A stretch of 64,000 nucleotides of DNA. It comes from Pseudomonadota bacterium (lineage in GTDB: Bacteria > Pseudomonadota > Alphaproteobacteria > Rhizobiales > Rhizobiaceae). The stretch lies in contig JAEXYH010000067.1 in the NCBI GenBank assembly GCA_023451735.1, positions 1 to 64,000 of the forward strand, given 5' to 3'. The notes beneath the pieces were generated by a model. It saw only the letters and a program-made list of their open reading frames with translations, did no database searches and was not told where the DNA came from. Of the stretch, positions 25,939 through 33,847 are shown one piece after another; within the stretch, counting starts at the first letter, position 1, and every line of letters begins with the position of its first letter. Both the position numbers and the translations under genes were made by a program.

Positions 25939-26964
25939 ATGGCCAGTTACGAGAGCTCGCTCCGCAAGGCGTCGCTTGAGGCGGCGCGGTTGCATCGGGA
26001 TCTTTCGATTCCGGCGCAGACGGTTCACGGTAATGGCCGGGTCGATGTTTACAGCACCATTGCAAGACTTGGCGTTCCGCTAATGTTTACCCGGCTCGAT
26101 GGATTGCTCGGGGCGTATTATCGAGATCCGTCGCCGGGAATCTTGGTGACGACCCAGCGACCTTCAAGCCAACAACGCTACACCGCCGCCCACGAACTAG
26201 GCCATCACCATCTCGGACACTCGCCCAGTCTGGACAATGACAATATCCTTCGTCGAGCAGCGCGCCGTCCATCTTCGCAGCAGGAACTGCAGGAAGCTGA
26301 AGCGGAGGCCTTTGCTGCGGCTTTTCTGTTGCCGCGATGGTTACTGGACTGGCACTGCGACCGTCAGAGATGGACAGACGCGGATCTTGCCGATCCCGTC
26401 AATGCCTATCAACTCGCGTTACGAGTGGGTATCAGTTACGAAGCCGCTGTGTGGACCATGCATCAATACGGCGTATTTGACCGCGCCAATGCGCGTGCGC
26501 TTGCCGATATCGAACTCAAGTCGGTGAAACAGCATCTTCTTAAGGGCTATAAGCCGGCGAACTTTCGTGAAACGGATGTCTGGCTGGTTACGGAGCGCGA
26601 TGCTGACAACCGTCTCGATGGCGGACCGAAGGATCTTTTCGTTGTGAAGCTCACCGAGCACAGCGGTTCGGGCTACCTGTGGCGGATCGATGCAATCGAT
26701 GGTGAGGCGCTTGCGGTGGTTGCAGACCATCGGGAAGCAATCGGGATTGATGTAGTGGGCGGTCCTAACACGCGACTGATCACGACCGTTGCGCAAGATC
26801 GCCGTGTCGGAGAGCTACGACTGGCAGAAGCTCGCCCCTGGCAGCCGACGGTGCCGCTAAACACGTTTGCTGTTCAATACGATCTGTCGGGCGCGGAGCG
26901 CCAGGGTTGGTATCGCGACCAGAGGAAGCAACATCGTCTCGATCTGGAGGCGAGGGCCGCGTGA
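25939..26964 (+). CDS. ImmA/IrrE metallopeptidase fused to a chagasin-like cysteine-protease inhibitor domain
   Basis: The 341-residue protein has two parts. Residues about 20-185 form an ImmA/IrrE peptidase with zinc motif HELGHH (H85, E86, H89) and a downstream Glu in EAEAEAFAAAFLLP. Residues about 212-318 resemble chagasin (inhibitor family I42): loop 1 SGSGYLW (242-248, compare NPTTGYxW), a GGP turn at 274-276 (compare GxGG) and RPWQ at 299-302 (compare RPWE), with beta-rich spacing between them. Chagasins block papain-family peptidases, and the next gene, which overlaps this stop by 4 bases (GTGA), encodes such a peptidase. The product may therefore both restrain that protease and release its inhibition by proteolysis. 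Confidence 0.8.
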   Translation: MASYESSLRKASLEAARLHRDLSIPAQTVHGNGRVDVYSTIARLGVPLMFTRLDGLLGAYYRDPSPGILVTTQRPSSQQRYTAAHELGHHHLGHSPSLDNDNILRRAARRPSSQQELQEAEAEAFAAAFLLPRWLLDWHCDRQRWTDADLADPVNAYQLALRVGISYEAAVWTMHQYGVFDRANARALADIELKSVKQHLLKGYKPANFRETDVWLVTERDADNRLDGGPKDLFVVKLTEHSGSGYLWRIDAIDGEALAVVADHREAIGIDVVGGPNTRLITTVAQDRRVGELRLAEARPWQPTVPLNTFAVQYDLSGAERQGWYRDQRKQHRLDLEARAA

Positions 26965-27638
26965 GCGAGATCAAAGTCAACATCGATCTGCGGGCTAAAT
27001 TTGGACCTGCCCGCGACCAGGGCGCGCGACCAACCTGCCTGGCGTTTGCCTTGAGCGATGCGCACGCGGCTCTGCTCGATCCCTCGCGTCCTTTGTCATG
27101 CGAGTTCGCATTTTATCACGCGCAGCGTCGCGCAGGCCGGCCGCCCTCAGCCGGGGCGACATTGCCGGCCATGCTGCAGGCTCTGCGGCACGACGGGCAA
27201 CCGCTCGAAATCGACTGGCCCTACTTAGATCGACTTCCAGACCATCTCGATGAATATGGTCCCCCTGCGGTGCAACGATTATTTAGGCGGCACGGCGAAG
27301 CCGGTCTTCAGGACTACGATGAAATCATACGCCGTCTGCGAGCAGGCGAAACTCCGGTCGTACTGATGACGATCTCGGACACATTCTACCTGCCGGACGC
27401 TCTTGGCGTTGTGAGCGGCATCGGCGGCGAAGATCCAGTCCGGCGTCATGCGGTCGTCGCCGTCGGGTGCGGCAGCGCCCATGGGGATGATGCGATATTA
27501 GTCCGCAATAGCTGGGGTCTCGATTGGGGACTCCAAGGTCACGCCTGGCTTCCCAAATCATATCTTGCACCGCGCATTTTCTGCTTGGCCGTACTCACGG
27601 AGATCGCTGATGTTTCCGCCTCGAATCTCGCAGCCTGA
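26961..27638 (+). CDS. Papain-like (C1 family) cysteine peptidase, cytosolic, no propeptide
   Basis: The 225-residue protein starts at GTG 26961, overlapping the previous stop. The full papain set is visible: Q20 and C26 in RDQGARPTCLAFAL, H163 in RRHAVVAVGCG, and N183 with W185 in VRNSWGLDWGLQGHAW. There is no signal peptide and no pro-domain, so the enzyme should be made active in the cytoplasm, which would demand tight control. The chagasin-like domain encoded just upstream is the obvious inhibitor. Bacterial C1 peptidases of this size occur in biological-conflict loci; the targets here are unknown. Confidence 0.85.
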   Translation: MSEIKVNIDLRAKFGPARDQGARPTCLAFALSDAHAALLDPSRPLSCEFAFYHAQRRAGRPPSAGATLPAMLQALRHDGQPLEIDWPYLDRLPDHLDEYGPPAVQRLFRRHGEAGLQDYDEIIRRLRAGETPVVLMTISDTFYLPDALGVVSGIGGEDPVRRHAVVAVGCGSAHGDDAILVRNSWGLDWGLQGHAWLPKSYLAPRIFCLAVLTEIADVSASNLAA

Positions 27639-28395
27639 TTGTGCTTCCGCATGGTTGGACGCTTCGCGCGTTGTGCATGCGCTCCCCAAGCACGAAGGCC
27701 ATCATATCGTTGTCGATGTGGCCAACCCTGCAGCCCTGTCGCCGTCTGTGACCGCGGTCGTGGAACAAGTAGATGCGTATCTAGGAAAGCACAGCGCTAC
27801 AGGATTTCTGGTCCGTACCGTCGCAAACACCATCTTTCCGCAGGCGACATACGAGCGGCATGGCGCTCCAGACTTTTATGACGTCTACATGCGGCAGGTA
27901 TTTCCACGGCTAAAGAGGTCTCCAAAGGACTGGGGGCGGTACTTCGAGCGCATGATCGCGTTCCCCGGCGAAAGCGGACCTGTCAATCTGCTCGACGACA
28001 TGGTGACCAAGATGAAAAGGAACGTTGCCAAGGAGGCTACCTACCGGAACATCTATGAACTTCCGATCTACAATCCTTTAAAGGACGCCAAGGGCTCTCC
28101 ACGTGGAGGACAATGCCTCAGTTTCTTGAGCTTCAAGCTTGACAAGGATCACCGGCTGCTTCTGTCGGCTGTCTACCGCAATCACTACTACACAGAGAAA
28201 TTGTTGGGAAATCTCATAGGGCTAGGACGCTTGATGGCCTTTGTTGCAGCCGAGGCGGGTGTACGTGTCGGACCTCTCTCGGTCCTATCGACACATGCCG
28301 AGGTGGATACGGCAGGAGGAAGCCGTGACGAGCTGAAGGCTCTTCACGCGCTATGTGGAGAACTACTGGCGGTCGGTGCGCCGATCGCAGCCTGA
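27610..28395 (+). CDS. Thymidylate-synthase-like protein with catalytic Cys
   Basis: The 261-residue protein starts at ATG 27610 (GGAG upstream) and overlaps the peptidase gene by 29 bases. The core DWGRYFERM ... LLDDMVTKMKRNVAKEATYRNIYELPIYNP ... GGQCLSFLSFKL ... SAVYRNHYYTEKLLGNLIGLGRLMAFVAAEAG ... STHAEVD follows the thymidylate synthase/dCMP-hydroxymethylase order: catalytic Cys (C169), phosphate Arg (R190) and a late His (H229). Sequence identity to ThyA looks low. It could alkylate a pyrimidine nucleotide, or may be a substrate-altered relative. It is the last gene of the acyl-carrier/peptidase operon. Confidence 0.72.
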   Translation: MFPPRISQPDCASAWLDASRVVHALPKHEGHHIVVDVANPAALSPSVTAVVEQVDAYLGKHSATGFLVRTVANTIFPQATYERHGAPDFYDVYMRQVFPRLKRSPKDWGRYFERMIAFPGESGPVNLLDDMVTKMKRNVAKEATYRNIYELPIYNPLKDAKGSPRGGQCLSFLSFKLDKDHRLLLSAVYRNHYYTEKLLGNLIGLGRLMAFVAAEAGVRVGPLSVLSTHAEVDTAGGSRDELKALHALCGELLAVGAPIAA

Positions 28396-28442
28396 TCTCC
28401 GTGCTGACCCGATTCGCGTTCGGTCAAAACCAAAAATGTTCT

Positions 28443-29123
28443 CTAGAAGAAAGAGCCCTGCGCCGTGCGCGGCGCAGCACTGATCCCATAATGGGCTTCC
28501 ATTCCGGATATGAATTCCGCCTGTCCGCCGTAACTTGGATGCCGGACTTTCTGGGCAACAATATCGAGATCGTCCAGAGCGATTTGGGCGTCGCGTCCGA
28601 TCGCGACAAGAGTCTTGGGCTGCAATGTCTCAAGTAACCAGATTAGAAGTGGGCGAGATGCCCGACGCTCGGCGCGAGTGTGGCATCTATTGGACATAGC
28701 GTCGCCTGATTCATGAGGATGAAACGGGAAAACGTTCCATAAAAAGACCGGGCGCTCCAAGCTTCGAAGAACCTGCCAGATAGTCGTAGCCGTTCGCTCG
28801 GCAACGATCGGACCACGGGTGGCGCGGATCAATGGAAGATCACCATACAACCCTCCGTGTGCGGACAGATGAACTTCGTCTGTCAGAGCCAGCCCTGTCC
28901 TTCTTCCGCCGCGGTAGCCGAGATCTCGCGCGATCCAGAAAGATTCCACCCCAGATGTAAGGGCGGCTTCAAGAACCAGCGCGAGGTTGCGTCGTCGGAT
29001 CGCGGGCGCATTCGCCTCATCGTGATCTCCGCACGCATCGGAGTAGGGATTAAAGACGTCGTCGAATTGGCAATCCGCAAGGCGGCGGACAAAGCGCTGA
29101 GCGATGCGGCGGTTGTTGTTCAC
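28443..29123 (-). CDS. Uracil-DNA-glycosylase-superfamily-like protein
   Basis: The 226-residue protein is read from GTG 29123, which overlaps the MazG-like stop by 4 bases (GTGA); a longer frame to 29243 lies inside that gene. Segments FNPYSD, WIARDLGYRGGRRTGLALTDE, FLWNVFPFHPHE and VRHPSYGG are arranged like the motifs of the UDG superfamily (catalytic pocket early, H-P-S near the C-terminus). The usual catalytic Asp/Asn identity is uncertain. It converges with the thymidylate-synthase-like gene, 47 bases apart. It probably acts on a base in nucleic acid or nucleotide. Confidence 0.62.
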   Translation of the reverse strand: MNNNRRIAQRFVRRLADCQFDDVFNPYSDACGDHDEANAPAIRRRNLALVLEAALTSGVESFWIARDLGYRGGRRTGLALTDEVHLSAHGGLYGDLPLIRATRGPIVAERTATTIWQVLRSLERPVFLWNVFPFHPHESGDAMSNRCHTRAERRASRPLLIWLLETLQPKTLVAIGRDAQIALDDLDIVAQKVRHPSYGGQAEFISGMEAHYGISAAPRTAQGSFF

Positions 29124-30349
29124 TTCGGAGCCTCGAATTCGATTGTGCGTTCGACGAGATCGACCGTGACCGCGCCGCCGCGGTAGTACCTCAATTCTCG
29201 GAAAATTCGAAACCCCTCGAGGATTGCTCTTTCCCACTGCCAAAGAGGACGGGCCTCGACTTCATAGCCGCGAACCAACTCATGTACGGCCTTTAACAAT
29301 CCATATTCGAGGTTTTCAACGTTACGGAAATCGTTGTTACGTACCCCGTGACCGAATATCCAGGTGGAAATTCCTTCCTCGACAATGCTGGCCCGAGCAC
29401 CGTCCTCGTTCTCGTCGATTTCCGGCCTACTCTTACGTTTCAATTGCAAAAGCGCGCGCAGAGTTGGAGACCAGCCTAGAACCGCAGCGAAGGCTAGATG
29501 AAAGACGTCATGAAAACGGTAGTCGTCAGGTTCCAGGCGGTTGTCGGTAAGTCGGCTGCCAACATTTACGCCGTTCAACTGCTGCACAACATACGGTCGA
29601 TCTCCCACGGTCCGCTCGGTGAAAATCATCGTGAAGCGCCTGGGAAGCTGCTCCTCGGCGGGATATCCGGCGTCGAAAAGCTCGCCCCAGTCGGGTGCGT
29701 CCGGCCACCGACTAAAGGTCTTGCTTATGTTCCTACGCGCGGCTTCGTCGAGGCTTACTTCGGCATCTTCGGCGGCGGCCAGTAAAGCGCGGAAAATATC
29801 GACCAAATCCGCGGAAAGCACATCCCGATTGTCGGCGATCCGGCCACTGCTCCAATCTTCTAAGAGTCGGCCCACCTTGCCCGCTAATGCGAGCAAACGA
29901 TGCTCGACCGCTCCGGTGAACGTTGCGCCGCCCAGTGCTTGATTGGGCGACTGCAATTCCAGAAAGGTCAAAGCGCCCGTTCGGCCGCGGTAGTCCCAGT
30001 CGTCGAGTTTGGCCGGCGTGCGCTGCACGATAACGGAGAGAGGCAATTCTGCGCGCAATGCGGCGTTCGCGAAGTACCAAAGGGTGTCGCCAAGTTCCTC
30101 GAGGACAACATCGTGATAGGCAACGAACGCATCCTTATCACGCTGCTTCTTTTTCAAAGCGCTCAGCAGACCTCCGACTTCCCCAAACAGACCAAGTAGA
30201 ACGAAACCAAGTCCGGCTGTGCCGGGCGCGGTGTTTCGGTCTGTCCGGGTCGTAAATTGCTGGTACTCGTCGAGCCCCAAAGGAGCTTCTGCGTCTTGGA
30301 ATAGCGATGCCTGACGGCGAAATAACGAGGGGCCAGCCGAGCTGCTCAC
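29120..30349 (-). CDS. MazG-like nucleotide pyrophosphohydrolase with duplicated domain and conserved C-terminal domain
   Basis: The 409-residue protein has a MazG-type helical domain at about 28-105 (GLFGEVGGLLSALKKK ... LEELGDTLWYFANAA; the second Glu of ExxE is Gly), a second degenerate copy at about 135-215 (LAGKVGRLLEDW ... ADLVDIFRALLAAAEDAEVSLDEAARRNISKTFSRW), and a C-terminal domain with RFHDVFHLAFAAVLGWSP and ARASIVEEGISTWIFGHG. MazG enzymes hydrolyse NTPs to NMPs. The gene is translationally coupled to the UDG-like gene and diverges from the phosphoesterase fusion, which suggests a joint role in nucleotide-based immunity or base modification. Confidence 0.7.
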   Translation of the reverse strand: MSSSAGPSLFRRQASLFQDAEAPLGLDEYQQFTTRTDRNTAPGTAGLGFVLLGLFGEVGGLLSALKKKQRDKDAFVAYHDVVLEELGDTLWYFANAALRAELPLSVIVQRTPAKLDDWDYRGRTGALTFLELQSPNQALGGATFTGAVEHRLLALAGKVGRLLEDWSSGRIADNRDVLSADLVDIFRALLAAAEDAEVSLDEAARRNISKTFSRWPDAPDWGELFDAGYPAEEQLPRRFTMIFTERTVGDRPYVVQQLNGVNVGSRLTDNRLEPDDYRFHDVFHLAFAAVLGWSPTLRALLQLKRKSRPEIDENEDGARASIVEEGISTWIFGHGVRNNDFRNVENLEYGLLKAVHELVRGYEVEARPLWQWERAILEGFRIFRELRYYRGGAVTVDLVERTIEFEAPK

Positions 30350-30421
30350 ATCAATATCTCCTACTCAGGCTCACCGTCCAACTAACCCATCGGATGATGA
30401 ATGCCTCCGCGTTGTGCAGAC

Positions 30422-30437
30422 AGCACATAGTTGTGCT
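30422..30437. promoter_or_regulatory. Inverted repeat between divergent MazG-like and phosphoesterase genes
   Basis: AGCACA-TAGT-TGTGCT is a perfect 6-bp inverted repeat with a 4-base spacer, 30 bases upstream of the phosphoesterase start, in the 118-base shared promoter space. It may be an operator. Confidence 0.35.
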
Positions 30438-30467
30438 CGGATCAATGGCCCTGCTATAGTTGAGTCG

Positions 30468-32663
30468 ATGTCAAATCGCGCGACTTTTCTTCATCTGACC
30501 GACGCTCATGTCTCTGCAGCAGGCGTTCCCCTAATCCGGGACGACCGCAAGGTCGTCATACCGGCGATCACGCCTGGCCGACGCGAGGACGCGCTGGAGC
30601 AGTTGTTTGTCCGTCTGGCCGAAAGGCTTTCGGAAGAGGGCCGGTCGGTGGACGCAGTGATCTTCTCCGGAGACGCACAAAACCAAAGCGCGTCCGGTGG
30701 CCACGAACTTGTTTTTGAACTCTTGATCAAGCATCTCGGATCGGCCGGCGTAAAACCCGAGCGCATCGTGGCAACGCCGGGCAATCATGATGTGCCTCGC
30801 GATGCGCCGCCGGGAAGTAAGGACCGGTACGCGGCATTCTGTAAGGTCTGGTCTGACGCCGGATGCATCGTACCGTGGCTCGACGGCATCGACTCGTGGC
30901 CGCTGCCTCGTAGCGAGATGGATCGACATCGGTTGCTATCCCCGGATCGTAGCTGGGCTATTTTTGCGGTCAACACGAGCAATTGGTCGCATGTAAGCTC
31001 AGTCCTCCCAGAGCCTCTGAAAGATATATGGGATGCCATTCCGGAACAAATGGCGAATGGCGACGCCGGGCGCGCGTCTCGGTTGCGCGACCAACTTCAG
31101 TCGCTTGCGCGTTACGATATGGCACGTGTGTCGGAGCGGCAACTTGAAGCGCTTCGCGCAATCGTAGCGGACACCGCTGTTCCGCGATCCGGTGGCCAGC
31201 TACGTGTTGCTACGATGCATCACCATCTTCGATCACCCACGTTGCGGGAAGAGCTCAAGCCATTCGCTGACATGTCGAACCTTGAGCAGGTTCGTGCATT
31301 TCTCCGCGATAGCGGGATCGACGTCGTTGTTCACGGCCACAAGCATGAGCACGCGGCTTATTTTGATCACATCTACGACGATGCTGGCGAAGAGGCCCGA
31401 AGGACGCTCGTTATCTCCGGCGCCACATTCGAGACGGGGCGCGAAAGCGACGCCATGCGGCTTCTCACAGTCGACGGCACGCCCCATACGCCCGAAGTCA
31501 CGATCGAACCTTTGCCCTTGCCGCGCGCTGGGGCGAAGTGGCAGCCGGGTCCAGAGACTGTCAGGCGATTGTGGGTCCAAAAAACTCGATCCGGGGATCC
31601 CGTCGTTGTCGTGCCGTCTGCGCCGATTGTAATCGAAGGATCGAATATCGACGAGGTATACGCCAAGGCATGCGCTGCAGCGAGCTCGGATGCCTCGCGT
31701 GGCACACTGATCGTCCACCTCGATCTGGCAGAAGACGACAGCCCAAATCTTCCGCTGCCCACCAAATATCCGCTGCCTGACAAACTAGCGGATCACGAAC
31801 GCGACGAGTGGCTGAATGATCTGGTTGCTTGGTGGCAGCGGGATCGCTCTCAACTGGAGCACCGGATCCCATACATACACGGCGCGCGGCTGCGGCGCTA
31901 CGGAGGCAAGATAGATCAGATTAAGCGCATTATCGATCTGTTGAAGACGAAGGAAAGTACACGGGCAGTTGCAGTCTTGGTCGATCCGTTTCGTGACTTC
32001 AGTCCGGCCCCTCAAAAGGAGGAATTCGCCTCGTTTTGTCTCGTCGAGTTTCGGCGCCGAAACACTGCCAGCGCCATCGTTGTTGATGCTATCGCGTTTT
32101 ATAGAGCCCAAGAGTTCGAACGGTGGTGGCCGGTTAATATCGCGGAGCTAAGACTTCTTCAGCGTGAAATCGGTGAGGCTTGTGGTTTTAAGCCTGGTCG
32201 CATCACTACGGTGGCGGCGGACGCGCGTACGATCGCGCGATCGCCTACCCAGGTCGCCATGCCGCTTATCGACCGCTTGCTTGATCAAGCACCTGAAAAG
32301 CTTCACCTGCTTGCTGATGCTCTGGTGCGCCGATCTGTTCGGAATGACCACCAAAGGGCGGCAGTGACGAGCTGGCGGGACGCCCTGACCGAGCTGCGCA
32401 ACGTCGCTAACGCTGCCTACAACCATGATGGCATCCCTATAGCGATAGAAGGATTGCGGGCCCTAGCTGCCTATATTGAGGTCAGCGCCGATGGCGCTGA
32501 CACGAAGGCGGTGGAGATAGTCGTTTTGCTCAGGGATCTGGCCGATCAGAATGAAGGATATGAACGATCCAAACGTGAGCCGGACGACTTCAGAAGGTGG
32601 TCGCGGGGAGCGTTACAGCGTGTGGCAGAGCTCGAGGCCATTACAGACGAACGCACAAATTGA
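30468..32663 (+). CDS. Calcineurin-like phosphoesterase fused to a Cys-less thymidylate-synthase-like domain
   Basis: The 731-residue protein is read from ATG 30468; an in-frame ATG at 30414 is an alternative. The N-terminal half has all metallophosphoesterase motifs: LTDAHV, IFSGDAQN, TPGNHDVP, MHHH and VHGHKHEH. The C-terminal part (about 460-640) follows the thymidylate synthase plan: RLRRYGGKIDQIKRIIDLLK, STRAVAVLVDP, FASFCLVEFRRRN, AIAFYRAQEFERWWPVNIAELRLLQREIG. Where ThyA has Cys six residues before the QF-type Phe, this protein has Ser, so methyl transfer is unlikely and nucleotide binding is more probable. It may hydrolyse a nucleotide recognised by its TS-like domain. Confidence 0.72.
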   Translation: MSNRATFLHLTDAHVSAAGVPLIRDDRKVVIPAITPGRREDALEQLFVRLAERLSEEGRSVDAVIFSGDAQNQSASGGHELVFELLIKHLGSAGVKPERIVATPGNHDVPRDAPPGSKDRYAAFCKVWSDAGCIVPWLDGIDSWPLPRSEMDRHRLLSPDRSWAIFAVNTSNWSHVSSVLPEPLKDIWDAIPEQMANGDAGRASRLRDQLQSLARYDMARVSERQLEALRAIVADTAVPRSGGQLRVATMHHHLRSPTLREELKPFADMSNLEQVRAFLRDSGIDVVVHGHKHEHAAYFDHIYDDAGEEARRTLVISGATFETGRESDAMRLLTVDGTPHTPEVTIEPLPLPRAGAKWQPGPETVRRLWVQKTRSGDPVVVVPSAPIVIEGSNIDEVYAKACAAASSDASRGTLIVHLDLAEDDSPNLPLPTKYPLPDKLADHERDEWLNDLVAWWQRDRSQLEHRIPYIHGARLRRYGGKIDQIKRIIDLLKTKESTRAVAVLVDPFRDFSPAPQKEEFASFCLVEFRRRNTASAIVVDAIAFYRAQEFERWWPVNIAELRLLQREIGEACGFKPGRITTVAADARTIARSPTQVAMPLIDRLLDQAPEKLHLLADALVRRSVRNDHQRAAVTSWRDALTELRNVANAAYNHDGIPIAIEGLRALAAYIEVSADGADTKAVEIVVLLRDLADQNEGYERSKREPDDFRRWSRGALQRVAELEAITDERTN

Positions 32664-32794
32664 ATCGGACATCCAACTGCGTGCATGTATTCGAAGTCGT
32701 AGGCACTTCTCGGGAGTTAGCCGCTGGGCACTAACTGCAACTGCAGTTGTAAAGCCCGACATGGTCCCAGCGATAATAACCGTTCGACAAATCC

Positions 32795-33769
32795 TCAGGC
32801 CGACCGATCCCACACATGCGCCGACTCAGAATCGACAAACGTGTAATCTATATCCGAACCGCTAAGCTCCTTATAGCGAGCCAGCTCGCCTCTTGTCTTC
32901 CGCAGCTTCTCGTCGGTGGGCTGATATACGCAGAAGTAAATATGTTTGACTTTGGATCCAAATAGCGCCGAGTAGATGTGGGCGTCGTTCGGGTCTGCGG
33001 AATGACCAAAAACAAAGAACGAGCCCACGCTCTCGCCGAGTTTTTGATAACAATGGCTTAGGTAATTGTTTGTCTTGATCCGGTTCATCTTCGCGGGTGA
33101 TGTGCCCTCCGCTACGTACAACGGAAAGCGTCTGTCGCCGATGATGGTCCGAGAGATTGCATCGATCACCCCGGAATCGCCGGCCAGCCTCTTCTCAATG
33201 TTGGGCTCATTGCGGAAGAGATGAAGACCGCCATGCAGGTTGTACACGCGGCAGTAGGCGTCTTCTTTGAAAGGTCCCTGAAACCCGTTACGCTGCCTAC
33301 CGAGACCAAAGCCATCAGTCAGGTTAGCTCCATCGGATAAAGAGACCCAATTCAACAACAGGTCGTAGTTCAAGGTGAAGATGTTCTCGAAGGCTGATAG
33401 AAACGTGATGCAGCTCGGTATGACGTCTTCGATATCCTCTCGGTGAGCAGGGTGGGTCTCGCGGATGGCGTGGACTAGCGCTTCACGCAAGCGCTTCGAA
33501 TCCGAGAGCAGTTCCGCCGCGTGATCCTTGTTGTCATAGGCAAGTTCGACTTCCGCCGCGCCTTCCAAGGCTTTGACGGCTCTCTCGAAGTCAACCGTTT
33601 TCAGGCGATCGAATAGCACTCTGATGGGGTCGTCAGGCTTCAGATCTGCTTTCGCAAGAAGCGAGCTGTAGTTGAAATACTTGACGGAAAAGCCGTTGCC
33701 GAGCAGGAGCGAAGGCTTTTCTCCTGCTTTTTGCAAGGCCTCGTCATAGGTCAAGACTGGCAGGGGCAT
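32795..33769 (-). CDS. SIR2-like DUF4917-family protein
   Basis: The 324-residue protein has an N-terminal glycine-rich nucleotide-binding turn (SLLLGNGFSVKYFNYSS), then FTLNYDLLL, the catalytic-His-type segment YNLHGGLHLF and the late GSFFVFGHSADPNDAHI. These are arranged as in SIR2-fold defence proteins, which are thought to cleave NAD+ and stop cell growth upon infection. It follows the ABC-3C ATPase by 78 bases on the same strand and could be a fourth gene of that operon, or a separate single-gene defence. It converges with the phosphoesterase fusion gene. Confidence 0.75.
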   Translation of the reverse strand: MPLPVLTYDEALQKAGEKPSLLLGNGFSVKYFNYSSLLAKADLKPDDPIRVLFDRLKTVDFERAVKALEGAAEVELAYDNKDHAAELLSDSKRLREALVHAIRETHPAHREDIEDVIPSCITFLSAFENIFTLNYDLLLNWVSLSDGANLTDGFGLGRQRNGFQGPFKEDAYCRVYNLHGGLHLFRNEPNIEKRLAGDSGVIDAISRTIIGDRRFPLYVAEGTSPAKMNRIKTNNYLSHCYQKLGESVGSFFVFGHSADPNDAHIYSALFGSKVKHIYFCVYQPTDEKLRKTRGELARYKELSGSDIDYTFVDSESAHVWDRSA

Positions 33770-33847
33770 TCAGGCTGGTCCGTGTTGTCGAAAATGCGCG
33801 ATTCCGGGACGGCTCGACGCTCACCCGCTGCTTCTTGCGCCGAACGC

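Noticed and set aside
29124..29243. Longer N-terminus of the UDG-like protein
   Set aside because: It lies entirely inside the MazG-like gene; the GTGA overlap at 29120-29123 gives a clear start.
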